A stretch of 64,000 nucleotides of DNA from Apibacter muscae (GCF_007845635.1 NZ_SELG01000027.1:1-64000), one strand, 5' to 3'. Shown: positions 31,740 through 40,492, counted from the stretch's first letter. Made by a program: numbers and translations. Notes: generated from the letters alone by a model not told the origin.

Positions 31740-32020
31740 AAACGGTAATTTTTGACTTTAATGATATTGAGAATTTATCTATTTTTTATAGGCGCTTTCA
31801 AAAAGAATTTAAATTAAATTCAACCATGGCTAATAATTTAGATAGTTTATGGGATGCCTTAACTGGTTATATTGAAATCCCAGTAAAAATTGAATTTATT
31901 AATTTAACCTTATTTAAATTGGATAAGTTTTCTAGATTAATAACTTTATTTGAAGAGGCTGAAGAAGAAACAGATCATAAAATTTCATTTACTTATTTTA
32001 TTTCAAACTCAAACATTTAA
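31736..32020 (+). CDS. Barstar-family ribonuclease inhibitor
   Basis: A 94-residue barstar-like cytoplasmic protein. The inhibitory helix with the two acidic contacts is seen in NLDSLWDALTG (barstar D35 and D39 positions). It overlaps the barnase gene by 4 bp and would neutralise the enzyme before export. The tight coupling is the usual barnase/barstar layout. Confidence 0.87.
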   Translation: MKTVIFDFNDIENLSIFYRRFQKEFKLNSTMANNLDSLWDALTGYIEIPVKIEFINLTLFKLDKFSRLITLFEEAEEETDHKISFTYFISNSNI

Positions 32021-32055
32021 GACTCATATTTACACATTACAAAAACTTTGGATCT

Positions 32056-32781
32056 GTGCAGGACAAAAAAATAGTTGTTATACCTACTTATAATGAAGCT
32101 GAAAATATTAAAGACCTCTTACTTTGCGTAATTCATTTAAAGCAAGACTTTGACATTCTGGTAGTGGATGATTCTTCTCCCGATGGCACTTCAAACATAG
32201 TTCAAGAAATGCAAAAAGAATATCCAAATCAAATTTTTCTTACTATACGGAAACAAAAGGAAGGATTGGGCAAAGCATATATTCATGGATTTCAATGGGC
32301 ATTAAAATATAAATACGATTATATTTTTGAAATGGATGCTGACTTCTCGCATAATCCTAAAGATTTATCAAGACTTTATGAAGCTTGCAAAGCTGGCGCT
32401 GATTTAGCAGTAGGTTCTAGATATTCACAAGGTGTAAATGTTGTTAATTGGCCAATGAACCGTGTACTGCTATCTTTTTTCGCTTCTAAATATGTAAGGT
32501 TTATTACAGGACTTCCCATACATGATTCAACGGCTGGATTTGTTTGTTATTCTAAAAGAGTATTGGAAAATTTACCGCTTGATCAAATTAAACTTGTGGG
32601 TTATGGTTTTCAAATTGAAATGAAATTTAGAACCTATTGTAAAAAATTTAAAATTGTTGAAGTACCTATTATTTTTACAGATAGAACCAAAGGAGAATCT
32701 AAGATGAGTGGTGCTATTATAAATGAAGCAGTTTTTGGGGTTATAAAAATGAAATTAATGGCTTTATTGGGAAAATTATGA
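32056..32781 (+). CDS. Polyprenol monophosphomannose synthase-type glycosyltransferase
   Basis: A 241-residue GT2 enzyme of the DPM1 type: VIPTYNEAENI, VDDSSPDGT and the metal site MDADFSHNP. It has no C-terminal membrane helices, unlike GtrB. The start codon is GTG. It would load mannose or another sugar on to a polyprenol phosphate for periplasmic transferases. In Bacteroidota this gene is often followed by a DUF4296 lipoprotein, as here. Confidence 0.88.
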   Translation: MQDKKIVVIPTYNEAENIKDLLLCVIHLKQDFDILVVDDSSPDGTSNIVQEMQKEYPNQIFLTIRKQKEGLGKAYIHGFQWALKYKYDYIFEMDADFSHNPKDLSRLYEACKAGADLAVGSRYSQGVNVVNWPMNRVLLSFFASKYVRFITGLPIHDSTAGFVCYSKRVLENLPLDQIKLVGYGFQIEMKFRTYCKKFKIVEVPIIFTDRTKGESKMSGAIINEAVFGVIKMKLMALLGKL

Positions 32782-33125
32782 GAAGATTTTTTTTTCTAAT
32801 ACTATTTTGTTTGGTTATTCTTTCCTGCCAACAAACCGTAAAGAAACCTAAAAACTTACTTTCTAAGGAAGAAATGATTTCTATACTTACAGATATTTAT
32901 CTTTATAAACAAAACATAAATAGTTCTGTACCATTAGATAAAGATAAAACTTTTGAAACCTATGTTTCCATCTTTAAAATTAATAATACTTCTAAAGAGC
33001 AATTTCAGGAAAGTTACCAATACTACTACGTTAATTCAACTACTTTACAAAACATTTACGAAGAAGTACTAAAGAATTTAAAAAATAAATTGGACAAAAA
33101 CCAACAATCATTGTTAAAATATTAA
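32778..33125 (+). CDS. DUF4296-like lipoprotein
   Basis: A 115-residue lipoprotein: lipobox ILSC at residues 14-17, then a helical domain (KEEMISILTDIYLY) seen in DUF4296 proteins. It overlaps the glycosyltransferase by 4 bp. Probably periplasm-facing; function unknown. Confidence 0.8.
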   Translation: MRRFFFLILFCLVILSCQQTVKKPKNLLSKEEMISILTDIYLYKQNINSSVPLDKDKTFETYVSIFKINNTSKEQFQESYQYYYVNSTTLQNIYEEVLKNLKNKLDKNQQSLLKY

Positions 33126-33221
33126 ATAAACTACTAGGTCTACTTTATTCAAATTATAATATTTTATTAACACAGTTGTTTGTTTTAATTTACTAACTTT
33201 AATCTATAAATTATTAAGAAT

Positions 33222-34205
33222 ATGGAATATAGAAAAATAGGAAATTCAGATCTTCAACTGTCTGTTATTACTTTTGGAGCTTGGGCAGCTGGCGGATGGA
33301 TGTGGGGAGGCACTGAAAGAAATGATGCTGTAAATGCAATTAAAGCCGGTTATGAGGTAGGAATAACCTCTATCGATACTGCTCCTATTTATGGGCAGGG
33401 TACAAGTGAAGAAATTGTAGGTGAAGCTATTAAAGATATACCTAGGGAAAAAATTCAGATTCTAACAAAATTTGGTATGCGTTGGGACCTTGCAAAAGGT
33501 GATTTTGCTATGCATAGCCAAGACAATTCCGGTAAAAATATTGATATTTATAAATACGCTGGAAAGGAGAGCATTATTTATGAATGCGAACAAAGCTTAA
33601 AACGATTGGGTACTGATTATATAGATTTATATCAAATCCACTGGCCAGAATCTTCTACACCTATTGAAGAAAGTTTTGAAGCGGTGGCTCGTTTGATTGA
33701 ACAAGGAAAGGTGCGATACGCTGGTGTATGTAACTACACAGCCCAACAAATGGAAGAAGCCAATAAAGCATGCAAAATTATCTCTAACCAAGCACCTTAC
33801 AGCATGCTAAATCGGAAAATTGAAGCCGAAGTTGTACCTTATTGCCTAAAAAATAATTTTGGAATATTAGCATACAGCCCTTTGGAAAGAGGCTTACTCA
33901 CTGGAAAAATTCAACCCAACCATGTTTTTGCTAAAGGAGATGCCAGAAGCGAAATGAAAGTTTATCAACCCGAAAGCATCAAAAAAGTTAATGATTTTCT
34001 ACTTAAGATAAAACCTATTGCTGATGATCTTGGTGCTACACTGGGGCAATTGGTTCTTAAATGGACACTTGAACAACCCGCTATAACCATAGCTCTTGCT
34101 GGAGCAAGGAATGTAGAACAAACTTTACAAAATGCTAAAGCCTCCAATCTTCAATTGTCTCAAGAACAAATACAGTTCATTAATTCAGAATTATCATCTA
34201 TATAA
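33222..34205 (+). CDS. Aldo/keto reductase
   Basis: A 327-residue NADP-dependent (beta/alpha)8 oxidoreductase. The catalytic tetrad members are visible in DTAPIYG (Asp/Tyr), LTKFG (Lys) and YQIHWPE (His); ALAGARN and similar C-terminal segments bind the cofactor. Substrate unknown. It is 5 bp before the short-chain dehydrogenase gene, so the two form an oxidoreductase operon. Confidence 0.92.
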   Translation: MEYRKIGNSDLQLSVITFGAWAAGGWMWGGTERNDAVNAIKAGYEVGITSIDTAPIYGQGTSEEIVGEAIKDIPREKIQILTKFGMRWDLAKGDFAMHSQDNSGKNIDIYKYAGKESIIYECEQSLKRLGTDYIDLYQIHWPESSTPIEESFEAVARLIEQGKVRYAGVCNYTAQQMEEANKACKIISNQAPYSMLNRKIEAEVVPYCLKNNFGILAYSPLERGLLTGKIQPNHVFAKGDARSEMKVYQPESIKKVNDFLLKIKPIADDLGATLGQLVLKWTLEQPAITIALAGARNVEQTLQNAKASNLQLSQEQIQFINSELSSI

Positions 34206-34210
34206 TTAAA

Positions 34211-34861
34211 ATGGAAAAATTACAAGGAAAAAAGGCTTTAATAACAGGAGGAAGTCGTGGCTTAGGCAAAGCGGTTGCATTAGCCTTATCTAAGGAAGGA
34301 GTTCAAGTTGCTATTACAGGCAGAAATGAATCTTCATTACAAGAAACGGTAAAAGAAATAGGCAATCATGCCACCTATTCGGTTTTTGATATTTCAAATC
34401 AACAAGATGTAAAAAATTCTTTAGAAAAACTGCAAGTTGATTTTGGCCCAATTGATATTTTAATCAACAATGCTGGAATATCTGCTTTTGGCGGGTTTTT
34501 AGAAATGACTGAAAAAGAATGGTTAGATATAATACATACCAATCTATTAGGAGTTTATTATGTATCTAAGGCTATACTACCATCTATGGTAGAAAGAAAA
34601 TGCGGAGATATTATAAATGTCTCTTCAACCGCAGGATTAAAAGGAGGTGCTTCTACCTCTGCGTATAGCGTTTCTAAGGCTGGTTTAATTTCTCTTTCTG
34701 AATCTTTAATGTTTGAAATGAGAAAACACAATGTAAGAGTTACAACTCTTACACCTAGCACCATTGCTTCAGACATGTCAGTTAAAGATCTAAAAATTAC
34801 AGATGGTAATCCAGAAAAGGTTTTACAACCGGAATATAATCGAAAAATCAAAAAGTACTAA
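34211..34861 (+). pseudogene. Short-chain dehydrogenase, 3' end replaced by prophage sequence
   Basis: An SDR with GGSRGLGKA (NAD(P) site), NNAGIS and YSVSK (catalytic Tyr/Lys). Normal members of this group continue for about 20-25 more residues after a QPE-like segment. Here the reading frame passes QPE at 34834 and then runs into YNRKIKKY, which is encoded by the phage end repeat. The prophage has thus cut off the last strand and helix. The catalytic site remains, so residual activity is possible. The missing 3' part should lie beyond the other prophage end. Confidence 0.78.
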
Positions 34862-34881
34862 TTTTCAAATCAAAAAGTACT
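34845..34881. repeat. Two direct repeats at the phage end (Mu R1/R2-like)
   Basis: The 15-mer AAATCAAAAAGTACT occurs at 34845-34859 and 34867-34881, spaced 22 bp. Mu transposase sites R1 and R2 have just this 22-bp tandem spacing. A weaker copy (AAAGTAC) lies near 35020. Confidence 0.75.
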
Positions 34882-34916
34882 GAAAAAATTCATATAACAT
34901 TACTCAATTAATATAC

Positions 34917-34944
34917 AAAAAGCCTCAATTTTTGAGGCTTTTTT
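34917..34944. terminator. Intrinsic terminator inside the phage end
   Basis: Hairpin AGCCTCAA-TTT-TTGAGGCT with flanking A and T runs. It would block transcription between the host operon and the phage genes in either direction. The rest of 34945-35035 shows no other feature. Confidence 0.88.
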
Positions 34945-35035
34945 AGTGCTAATTATTTGGTAAAAAAGAAAATAAACCGTATCTATATAGAGTATCATGA
35001 AAGTGTAAGTCTACAGTTTTAAAGTACATTTAAGC

Positions 35036-35887
35036 CTAGTTTAAACATGGATTAAATATTTTGTTCTGGTCATCAAAAGTAACATAAGCCATAAAGTCCT
35101 CCCGATGGTTTTTACCTGAAACAGAGACTCTTTTAGTTTGGTATACATAGCTAAATCCAAATAAATTAAGTAACTCTATACTGTCTTTCTCTACCATATT
35201 AAAAAAGATAAAATCATTTTGTAACTGCTTCATTAGGTTAAGTAACTGAATAGTTTCACATAAGCCAAAGAAAGTCTCATTATTGTATTGTTTTTGTGCA
35301 CTATTCAAATAGGGAGGATCTAAGACAATCAAGGTATTTCTATCCTCAGGCTGTACATATTTTTTTATAAAGTCTTTGTAATCCAAACTATCTAACTGTA
35401 TGTTATTTAGGTTTTCATAAAAAAACCTATCCTGTTCGGTAGATAGTTCATTAGTGAAGTACTTAAAATCTTTTATATTTAAAACTCCAGAGCTTCTTTT
35501 AGCACTAAATACAAAATTTTTAGCCAGATATTTAAGCATGCTTTTATTATCTTGTATATCCACAATTAGCCTTTGCAGGCTTACTTGTTTATCTTTAGGT
35601 AGGTAGTTTTTAGATTTAACAAAACCTAAGTCTATTAATTTCTTTACTAACTGTTCTTTGTAGGTTAAATGCTTATCAAAATCTTTAAAATATTGGTCAT
35701 AATCGTTAGCTACTGCCTCTTTTATAAGGTCGTGGTATTTAAGATTATTGGAGATACAACAACTACCTCCAAAGGGTTCTATTACTCTCTTATAATTCCT
35801 ATCTTTTATTAATTCTTCAATTTCTTTTATTCTTCCTACTTTGGAGCCAGAAAAGGCTAATTTTAATAAGTTTTTTTTAGTTTCCAT
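35036..35887 (-). CDS. D12-class DNA adenine-N6 methyltransferase (Dam-like)
   Basis: A 283-residue DNA methyltransferase of the D12/Dam type. Motif I reads PFGGSCC and motif IV DPPYLNS, the DPPY being diagnostic for adenine-N6 methylation. No restriction partner adjoins it. It is the last phage gene before the end, the place where Mu carries its DNA modification gene mom. The likely role is protecting phage DNA. The target sequence is not readable. Confidence 0.88.
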   Translation of the reverse strand: METKKNLLKLAFSGSKVGRIKEIEELIKDRNYKRVIEPFGGSCCISNNLKYHDLIKEAVANDYDQYFKDFDKHLTYKEQLVKKLIDLGFVKSKNYLPKDKQVSLQRLIVDIQDNKSMLKYLAKNFVFSAKRSSGVLNIKDFKYFTNELSTEQDRFFYENLNNIQLDSLDYKDFIKKYVQPEDRNTLIVLDPPYLNSAQKQYNNETFFGLCETIQLLNLMKQLQNDFIFFNMVEKDSIELLNLFGFSYVYQTKRVSVSGKNHREDFMAYVTFDDQNKIFNPCLN

Positions 35888-35906
35888 TTTTTTTAATTAT
35901 AATATG

Positions 35907-35914
35907 TAATTTTG
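35907..35914 (+). promoter_or_regulatory. -7 box of the candidate structured RNA
   Basis: TAATTTTG fits TAnnTTTG and would start transcription near 35920, at the first bases of the long stem. The -33 region is a T-run without a TTTG, so support is moderate. Confidence 0.4.
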
Positions 35915-35918
35915 TATT

Positions 35919-36029
35919 CCTACGCAAAAGCAGAATACTACCAACGAAAGGCTTACTGCCCCCAGTTTGTGGAGTATTTTGCTTTACTTTTTTTGCGTAG
36001 GAACTTAAAAAGGAAACTGGGGGTTTTTT
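35919..36029 (+). ncRNA. Candidate plus-strand structured RNA with pseudoknot and terminator
   Basis: A 110-base non-coding stretch between two minus-strand genes. Stem 1 pairs 35917-35939 with 35973-36003 (CCTACGCAAAA with TTTTGCGTAGG, then GCAGAATACT with AGTATTTTGC). CCCCCAGTTT in its loop (35959-35968) pairs with AAACTGGGGG at 36014-36023, giving an H-type pseudoknot, followed by TTTTTT. One stem position is G-U on the plus strand but A-C on the minus strand, favouring a plus-strand RNA. A -7 box precedes it. Function unknown. Confidence 0.5.
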
Positions 36030-37704
36030 ACCCTATTTCAAATATTATGGTTTGATGAAAATTGTACAAAGCACCTACAGGAGTACTCATTCCTGCGGAA
36101 GCTCCATCGGGTGGTGTTGTAAGCTCAAATAAGCCACTATCTGCCGTATTTTTAAAGGAAAGCCAAGCCATGTCTAATTTTCCATTTTTATCTCCATAAC
36201 AAGCTATATCCATATATTCAATTACTTTTGAAAATTTTAATCCTCTAGGCAATTCTAATTTTATGGTTTTGTTAAGTGGGGGTTTATCGGAGAATTTAAA
36301 GCATCCTTTAAGTATTAGGGTTGCGGTTTTTCCATTTAAAAAAAGCTCTGGAAATATTTGAAAATTATCTTCGTTAAGGGAGTTATCTGAAGGCATTTCG
36401 CAAAGGAAATCCGAAAAAGAATAATAAATGATGTCGTTATTTTCGGTTGAGTTTTGGAGGCTTTTTACTCCAACTTTGCCCTCTGCATCTACTACTAACA
36501 TTTTATTAGGCTCAAAGGCTTTTTCTCCTTCTGCTACCAATTTATCTGCATCGGGGGTATAGGTAAAGTTTAAAATATAAGTTCCTCCAAGGCTAAAAGT
36601 TCTTTGTGTAAAATGTCCCTTGATTAGTGGAGTAATAGCATAACTTCCTCCTTCAGAAGCTTTCCTTTGAGAATGAATGATTAAAGTATCACTAAAACTG
36701 CCATTACAGGGGGCAAAAGCACCAATTAATACATTGCAATCGCCGTTCGAGGCTTTGGTCATAGAGGCTATCCCGTGTCCTAACAAGGTGTTGTAGGATC
36801 CGGAGTATTTCCAATTTTGTCCACAAGCAGCGCCTACAAAAGTATTTCCATAGCCATTTATAGTGTATAAAGCACAGGAGTCACCAATATATACATTATT
36901 TCCTCCTTTTTTTACTATTCCTTTTCCGTCGGTAAAATCTTCCCCGGTATGACTATAACCTGACAACCCGATAAAAGTATCTCTATTTAAATAGATTGCA
37001 TTTGCTCCGGCGTAGGGGCCTACCAAAGTAGAATTCATGGAAGAAACTGCTTTTTGTGCTGCTAAATAACCTACAGCTAGGTTGGTATCTCCTGTTTCAA
37101 GCTTATTAAAGGCTTGGTGTCCTAAAGCTACATTTTGATAGCTAGATTTATTGTTTTCTAAAGCCCCTTGTCCAAATTTGGTATTTTTTAAAGCACTATC
37201 AGCCCCTAAAGTAGCTCCCTGTACGGTTATTTCTTTATCGGTGGTATTGCCTTGGTCGGTCACGCTTTGTAAGTCTCCGCCTGCGGAATTTTCTACCAAT
37301 TCTTTTATTTTATCAATGGAATAGGTATTAACGCTTCCTTCTTCTAACTCGTCATCAATTAATTCAGAAGGTTTTACTTGGTTGATTAATTCTTCTATTT
37401 TTTCAGAGGAATAGGTGGTTGTACTGCTTGCTTCCCTATCATCAATTAATGCTTCAATATAGGATTGTAAAGCATCCACAATGGTTCTATCCGCTTTACT
37501 TTCTAATTCTTCTAGTAAGGTATTTACCTGTTCTGTATCGGCTTTATTTGCTAATATGTTATTAATATCTTCTATTATGTCAATAGGTATTTTTTCATCT
37601 TTGTGCCAATAGCTATCCATCCATGCCCAAAATTGTTCTTGGGTGGGTTTTTCGTTATTTTTAAACCAATTTTTTAAAGTGCTTTTATCGGTTATTTCTG
37701 CCAT
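36028..37704 (-). CDS. Phage tail fibre / receptor-binding protein
   Basis: A 558-residue structural protein. It begins with the short segment STLKNWFKNNEKPTQEQFW seen in Bacteroidota tail fibres, followed by a coiled-coil-like region (to about 140). A long series of glycine-rich beta repeats (FGQGALENN, LAVGYLAA, NVYIGDSCA, NTFVGAACG) resembles trimeric autotransporter or fibre head repeats. The C-terminal 140 residues may be the host-binding tip. It lies next to the collar gene. It is not targeted by the DGR, as no VR copy occurs here. Confidence 0.8.
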   Translation of the reverse strand: MAEITDKSTLKNWFKNNEKPTQEQFWAWMDSYWHKDEKIPIDIIEDINNILANKADTEQVNTLLEELESKADRTIVDALQSYIEALIDDREASSTTTYSSEKIEELINQVKPSELIDDELEEGSVNTYSIDKIKELVENSAGGDLQSVTDQGNTTDKEITVQGATLGADSALKNTKFGQGALENNKSSYQNVALGHQAFNKLETGDTNLAVGYLAAQKAVSSMNSTLVGPYAGANAIYLNRDTFIGLSGYSHTGEDFTDGKGIVKKGGNNVYIGDSCALYTINGYGNTFVGAACGQNWKYSGSYNTLLGHGIASMTKASNGDCNVLIGAFAPCNGSFSDTLIIHSQRKASEGGSYAITPLIKGHFTQRTFSLGGTYILNFTYTPDADKLVAEGEKAFEPNKMLVVDAEGKVGVKSLQNSTENNDIIYYSFSDFLCEMPSDNSLNEDNFQIFPELFLNGKTATLILKGCFKFSDKPPLNKTIKLELPRGLKFSKVIEYMDIACYGDKNGKLDMAWLSFKNTADSGLFELTTPPDGASAGMSTPVGALYNFHQTIIFEIG

Positions 37705-37718
37705 TTTATTTTTTTTAG

Positions 37719-38519
37719 TTATCCTACAAATTCAATAAAGTAAACCACGCGATAGGGATTCATTATACTAAAGGGTTGGGAACCTCCGGTATATCCGGTA
37801 TATCCTCCGGTTTTATTGTATCCTGATAAATATTTAGCTTTTCCGTCGGAATAAATAGGGTCACCGGAAGTACCTTCGTGTGTATGTGCGGGCATTTCTG
37901 CGATGCTTAGGCTCTTCTTTTTTAATCCACCTGTTTTGCCTAGAGGATAAAAGTCGGCATCATTAGGATTTAAACCAATGGGTATGCGCCCGCGCCAGTC
38001 GGTTACTTCTCGCCATCCCATAGGTATTTCATTGGCTGGTTTATTCCAAAAAACCATAGCGCCTCCCGTTTGAAATACAGCATTTTTTTTCTCTAAAGTA
38101 GCCACCCGAATAGTTAATTGTTCTAAAAGGGTTTTAAAGGTATCCTCCAGTTTATTTAAAACAGGAACTCTTTTAAAATCTGCCCACTTATAAGAGGTTG
38201 CTCCAGTGCCAAAGCTTATGTATCTTTTATTTAGAACGGCTTTAGCTTCTCCATTTTCAAATTCTTTGGCTATTTTCTCTTCAAAGAGGGTAACATTTTC
38301 CTGTTTTATTCCTGCTTTAAATTCAAAGATTTCATTTTCGATCTGAACTACTCCATCGGTTATTTGACTACCTTTTTCCTGACAACCGGAAATAATGGAA
38401 AGATTTCCGGTCATTGCCCCTAAGCCATTCAGCAAGGAGGCAAAGGCTTGTTGTATGTCGTCCAAGCGGTTAGTGGTTAGGGGATAACCGCCTGCATTGT
38501 TATATTCTAATTTATTCAT
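37719..38519 (-). CDS. Tail collar / fibre tip protein
   Basis: A 266-residue protein with the phage tail collar fold at its C-terminus: GWREVTDWRGRIPIG, then LGKTGG, AEMPAHTH and NPYRVVYFIEF. The N-terminal half is a trimeric adaptor with a coiled coil (around residues 120-150). It probably joins the fibre to the baseplate or acts as a short fibre. A 14-bp gap to the fibre gene suggests cotranslation. Confidence 0.83.
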   Translation of the reverse strand: MNKLEYNNAGGYPLTTNRLDDIQQAFASLLNGLGAMTGNLSIISGCQEKGSQITDGVVQIENEIFEFKAGIKQENVTLFEEKIAKEFENGEAKAVLNKRYISFGTGATSYKWADFKRVPVLNKLEDTFKTLLEQLTIRVATLEKKNAVFQTGGAMVFWNKPANEIPMGWREVTDWRGRIPIGLNPNDADFYPLGKTGGLKKKSLSIAEMPAHTHEGTSGDPIYSDGKAKYLSGYNKTGGYTGYTGGSQPFSIMNPYRVVYFIEFVG

Positions 38520-38521
38520 TT

Positions 38522-38995
38522 TTAAAGGTATTCTAAGGGTTCAATTCTATATCTTTTACTAGCCAGTTTATAGTAGTCTATGAGGGCATTCATTTCGTAA
38601 TTGTTTTCGTCTAAAAGTTCAGCAGGAGCCAATACTAAGAAGTCGGCGCCGTTGTCTTCAAAATCAACATCGCGCCGTAGGTACATTGTGCCTAAGTACT
38701 TTTCTTTTTTTTCTGCTTCTGTATATATATACTGCGATTTATATCGTTGCGATCCCGTTATAATAATTCTTCTTTGAATTGGGTCAAAGCGATCGTTTAA
38801 AACTTTTCGTAAATAGCATACCTGCCCGGTATGTTGGAGTTTATAAAGGCTGTTGTTCCTTAGTTTCTGCCAATTATACAGGGTAGTTTCTAAGGGCTTT
38901 AGCAAACTAATCAGATAACTTATAGAAAAATTATTTCGTAAGCCCGGGGGCATAGTTAAAACTGCCAATTTTTTAAGGTTTGGGTTATACCACAT
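38522..38995 (-). CDS. Tail protein I-like baseplate protein (Mu gp48 position)
   Basis: A 157-residue protein in the place of P2 gpI/Mu gp48, between baseplate J and the collar/fibre genes, overlapping J by 11 bp. The sequence is divergent (RYKSQYIYTEAEK, FLVLAPAELL), so the call rests mainly on synteny. It would link the fibre to the baseplate. Confidence 0.55.
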   Translation of the reverse strand: MWYNPNLKKLAVLTMPPGLRNNFSISYLISLLKPLETTLYNWQKLRNNSLYKLQHTGQVCYLRKVLNDRFDPIQRRIIITGSQRYKSQYIYTEAEKKEKYLGTMYLRRDVDFEDNGADFLVLAPAELLDENNYEMNALIDYYKLASKRYRIEPLEYL

Positions 38996-39848
38996 AATTT
39001 ATATTTATTAGGTTTTTGCCTTCCGTATCTTCCGTAGTGAAATAACCGCTCTCGGGAATTACCGACATTTCGATGATTTGAGGAGTGTTGTATTTCCCAG
39101 TGGTTGGGTCTAGCCAAGCCGAAGCGGCATAGGTTATTTTTATATCGGTCACTCCGGTAGTTAGTTGCAATTGGTCGGTTAGCTTGGAAAGTTGCAGCTC
39201 TCCATTAAAGGGCAATTCTTTTAAAAACTGACGAATGGTTGCTTCTACCGGGCGAATAATTCCATTAACCGGAGCTATGGCATTGCCCTGGGCATCCAAA
39301 ACCAAGGGGTCTCTTCGGATGGTTATGTATAAGCTTAGTTCATCGGGTAAGTAATTAATAACTGTAACTGCCACCCCAGCATATTTAATTTCTTCTAAAT
39401 AATAGGTAAAGGCTTCCAATTCTGCTTCGTTAATAGGGGTTAGTTTATCCCCGGTTTCGGTGGCAATTTTTATAATCAATCGGCTTTGAGTAGTGGCTTC
39501 GGTAACCGCAGAATATTTAATGATTTTGGAATTTTCGATTTCCTCTTCTGTATAATTCTCATTGTTGAAATCTTCGGAATCAGGCAACAAATCAAAGCCC
39601 AATTGAAAAGCAAGAGCTTTGTTTCTATACCATTTTAAGGAGCCTTTTTTTTGCTCGGCAATGGTGGTGTTTATTTCTTCTGTATGGGCATCAAAAAGCA
39701 ACTCCAGGTTAAAAATAACATAGGCAACCACATAGGTAAATAATCGCCAAATAGACGCCTTGGAGTTGCTATTTAGTACCTTTAATGCTTCGTGTTTTTC
39801 TTTTTCCTCTAGTATAGAGTTCTGTATTTCTGTAATTGTTCGTGCCAT
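38985..39848 (-). CDS. Baseplate J-like protein (Mu gp47)
   Basis: A 287-residue baseplate wedge protein. N-terminal IQNSILEEKE and the later domain with VTDIKITYAASAWLD match the gpJ pattern. It overlaps the tail-I-like gene. In contractile phages it forms the wedge periphery. Assignment is by length, pattern and order. Confidence 0.7.
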   Translation of the reverse strand: MARTITEIQNSILEEKEKHEALKVLNSNSKASIWRLFTYVVAYVIFNLELLFDAHTEEINTTIAEQKKGSLKWYRNKALAFQLGFDLLPDSEDFNNENYTEEEIENSKIIKYSAVTEATTQSRLIIKIATETGDKLTPINEAELEAFTYYLEEIKYAGVAVTVINYLPDELSLYITIRRDPLVLDAQGNAIAPVNGIIRPVEATIRQFLKELPFNGELQLSKLTDQLQLTTGVTDIKITYAASAWLDPTTGKYNTPQIIEMSVIPESGYFTTEDTEGKNLININYVV

Positions 39849-39849
39849 A

Positions 39850-40158
39850 TTATGATTTTGCTTTTGCCATGAAGTTTATATTAATGATCATTTCGCCTAT
39901 TCCATCCTGATCAAAAGGCAGCATAAAATCATCGGTTACCGAAGTGGCAGGAAATAAGCCTTTTTGTTGGTAATAGGAGGCGATATCCGAGTTTTTGTAT
40001 TTACTTTTCTCAGGTAGTATTAACTTTTCTCCGGCGGTTAACTCATCGGTTAGGCTTCTTTGGTTGGTAAAGGCTATTGCAAAGGCTGCTTCGGTGGTAC
40101 CTAAATACTGCACTGCCAAGTCTAAAAAAGACTGGTTATTTAGTACGGTTACTGTCAT
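39850..40158 (-). CDS. LysM-like tail protein (gpX type)
   Basis: A 102-residue protein with a LysM-like beginning: FLDLAVQYLGTTEAAFAIA, then LTAGEKLILP. Small LysM proteins (gpX) bind the hub or spike in contractile phages. It overlaps the coiled-coil membrane gene by 23 bp, unusual but plausible in a compact phage. Confidence 0.6.
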   Translation of the reverse strand: MTVTVLNNQSFLDLAVQYLGTTEAAFAIAFTNQRSLTDELTAGEKLILPEKSKYKNSDIASYYQQKGLFPATSVTDDFMLPFDQDGIGEMIININFMAKAKS

Positions 40159-40492
40159 CTTTTAATTGGTTTTCCAGTTCTTTAATTCTTTTTTTTAGTT
40201 CGCTGTTTTCACGCTCCAACATTGTTATTTTGCTTTTTAGCATGGCTATTTCATCTTGTAAAAGTTTTTCTTTTCCGGTATATAACTGTTCAATATCCAG
40301 GTATTTTTTTTCATAGCGAGCGGAAAGGTCATCCAGTAAGCTTTTGTAGTAGTCAGCAAATTTTATTTCGTTATCTATTTCAGCCGATTTTAACTCTACA
40401 TTCTGCTTTCTTCTTCCAAATAACCAACCGCCAATTCCAGCGATAACAACACTTAAAAATTCGCCCAGGTAAGAGGTTAAAAATTCTTTCAT
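40136..40492 (-). CDS. Small membrane protein with long coiled coil
   Basis: A 118-residue protein: one N-terminal membrane helix (about residues 8-26, ending at GRRK) and then a long heptad-rich coiled coil to the C-terminus (MLKSKITMLERENSELK). It overlaps the gp25-like gene by 4 bp. The function is unknown; a holin or adhesion role cannot be told apart. Confidence 0.6.
   Translation of the reverse strand: MKEFLTSYLGEFLSVVIAGIGGWLFGRRKQNVELKSAEIDNEIKFADYYKSLLDDLSARYEKKYLDIEQLYTGKEKLLQDEIAMLKSKITMLERENSELKKRIKELENQLKDDSNRTK

Noticed and set aside
34845-34881. Start of a CRISPR array
   Set aside because: Only two repeats with 7-bp spacing between 15-bp units; better explained as transposase sites at a phage end.
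35888-36027. Leader of the methyltransferase mRNA on the minus strand
   Set aside because: The same helices form, but one pair becomes A-C and no T-run follows on that strand; the plus-strand reading fits better, although a leader role is not fully excluded.
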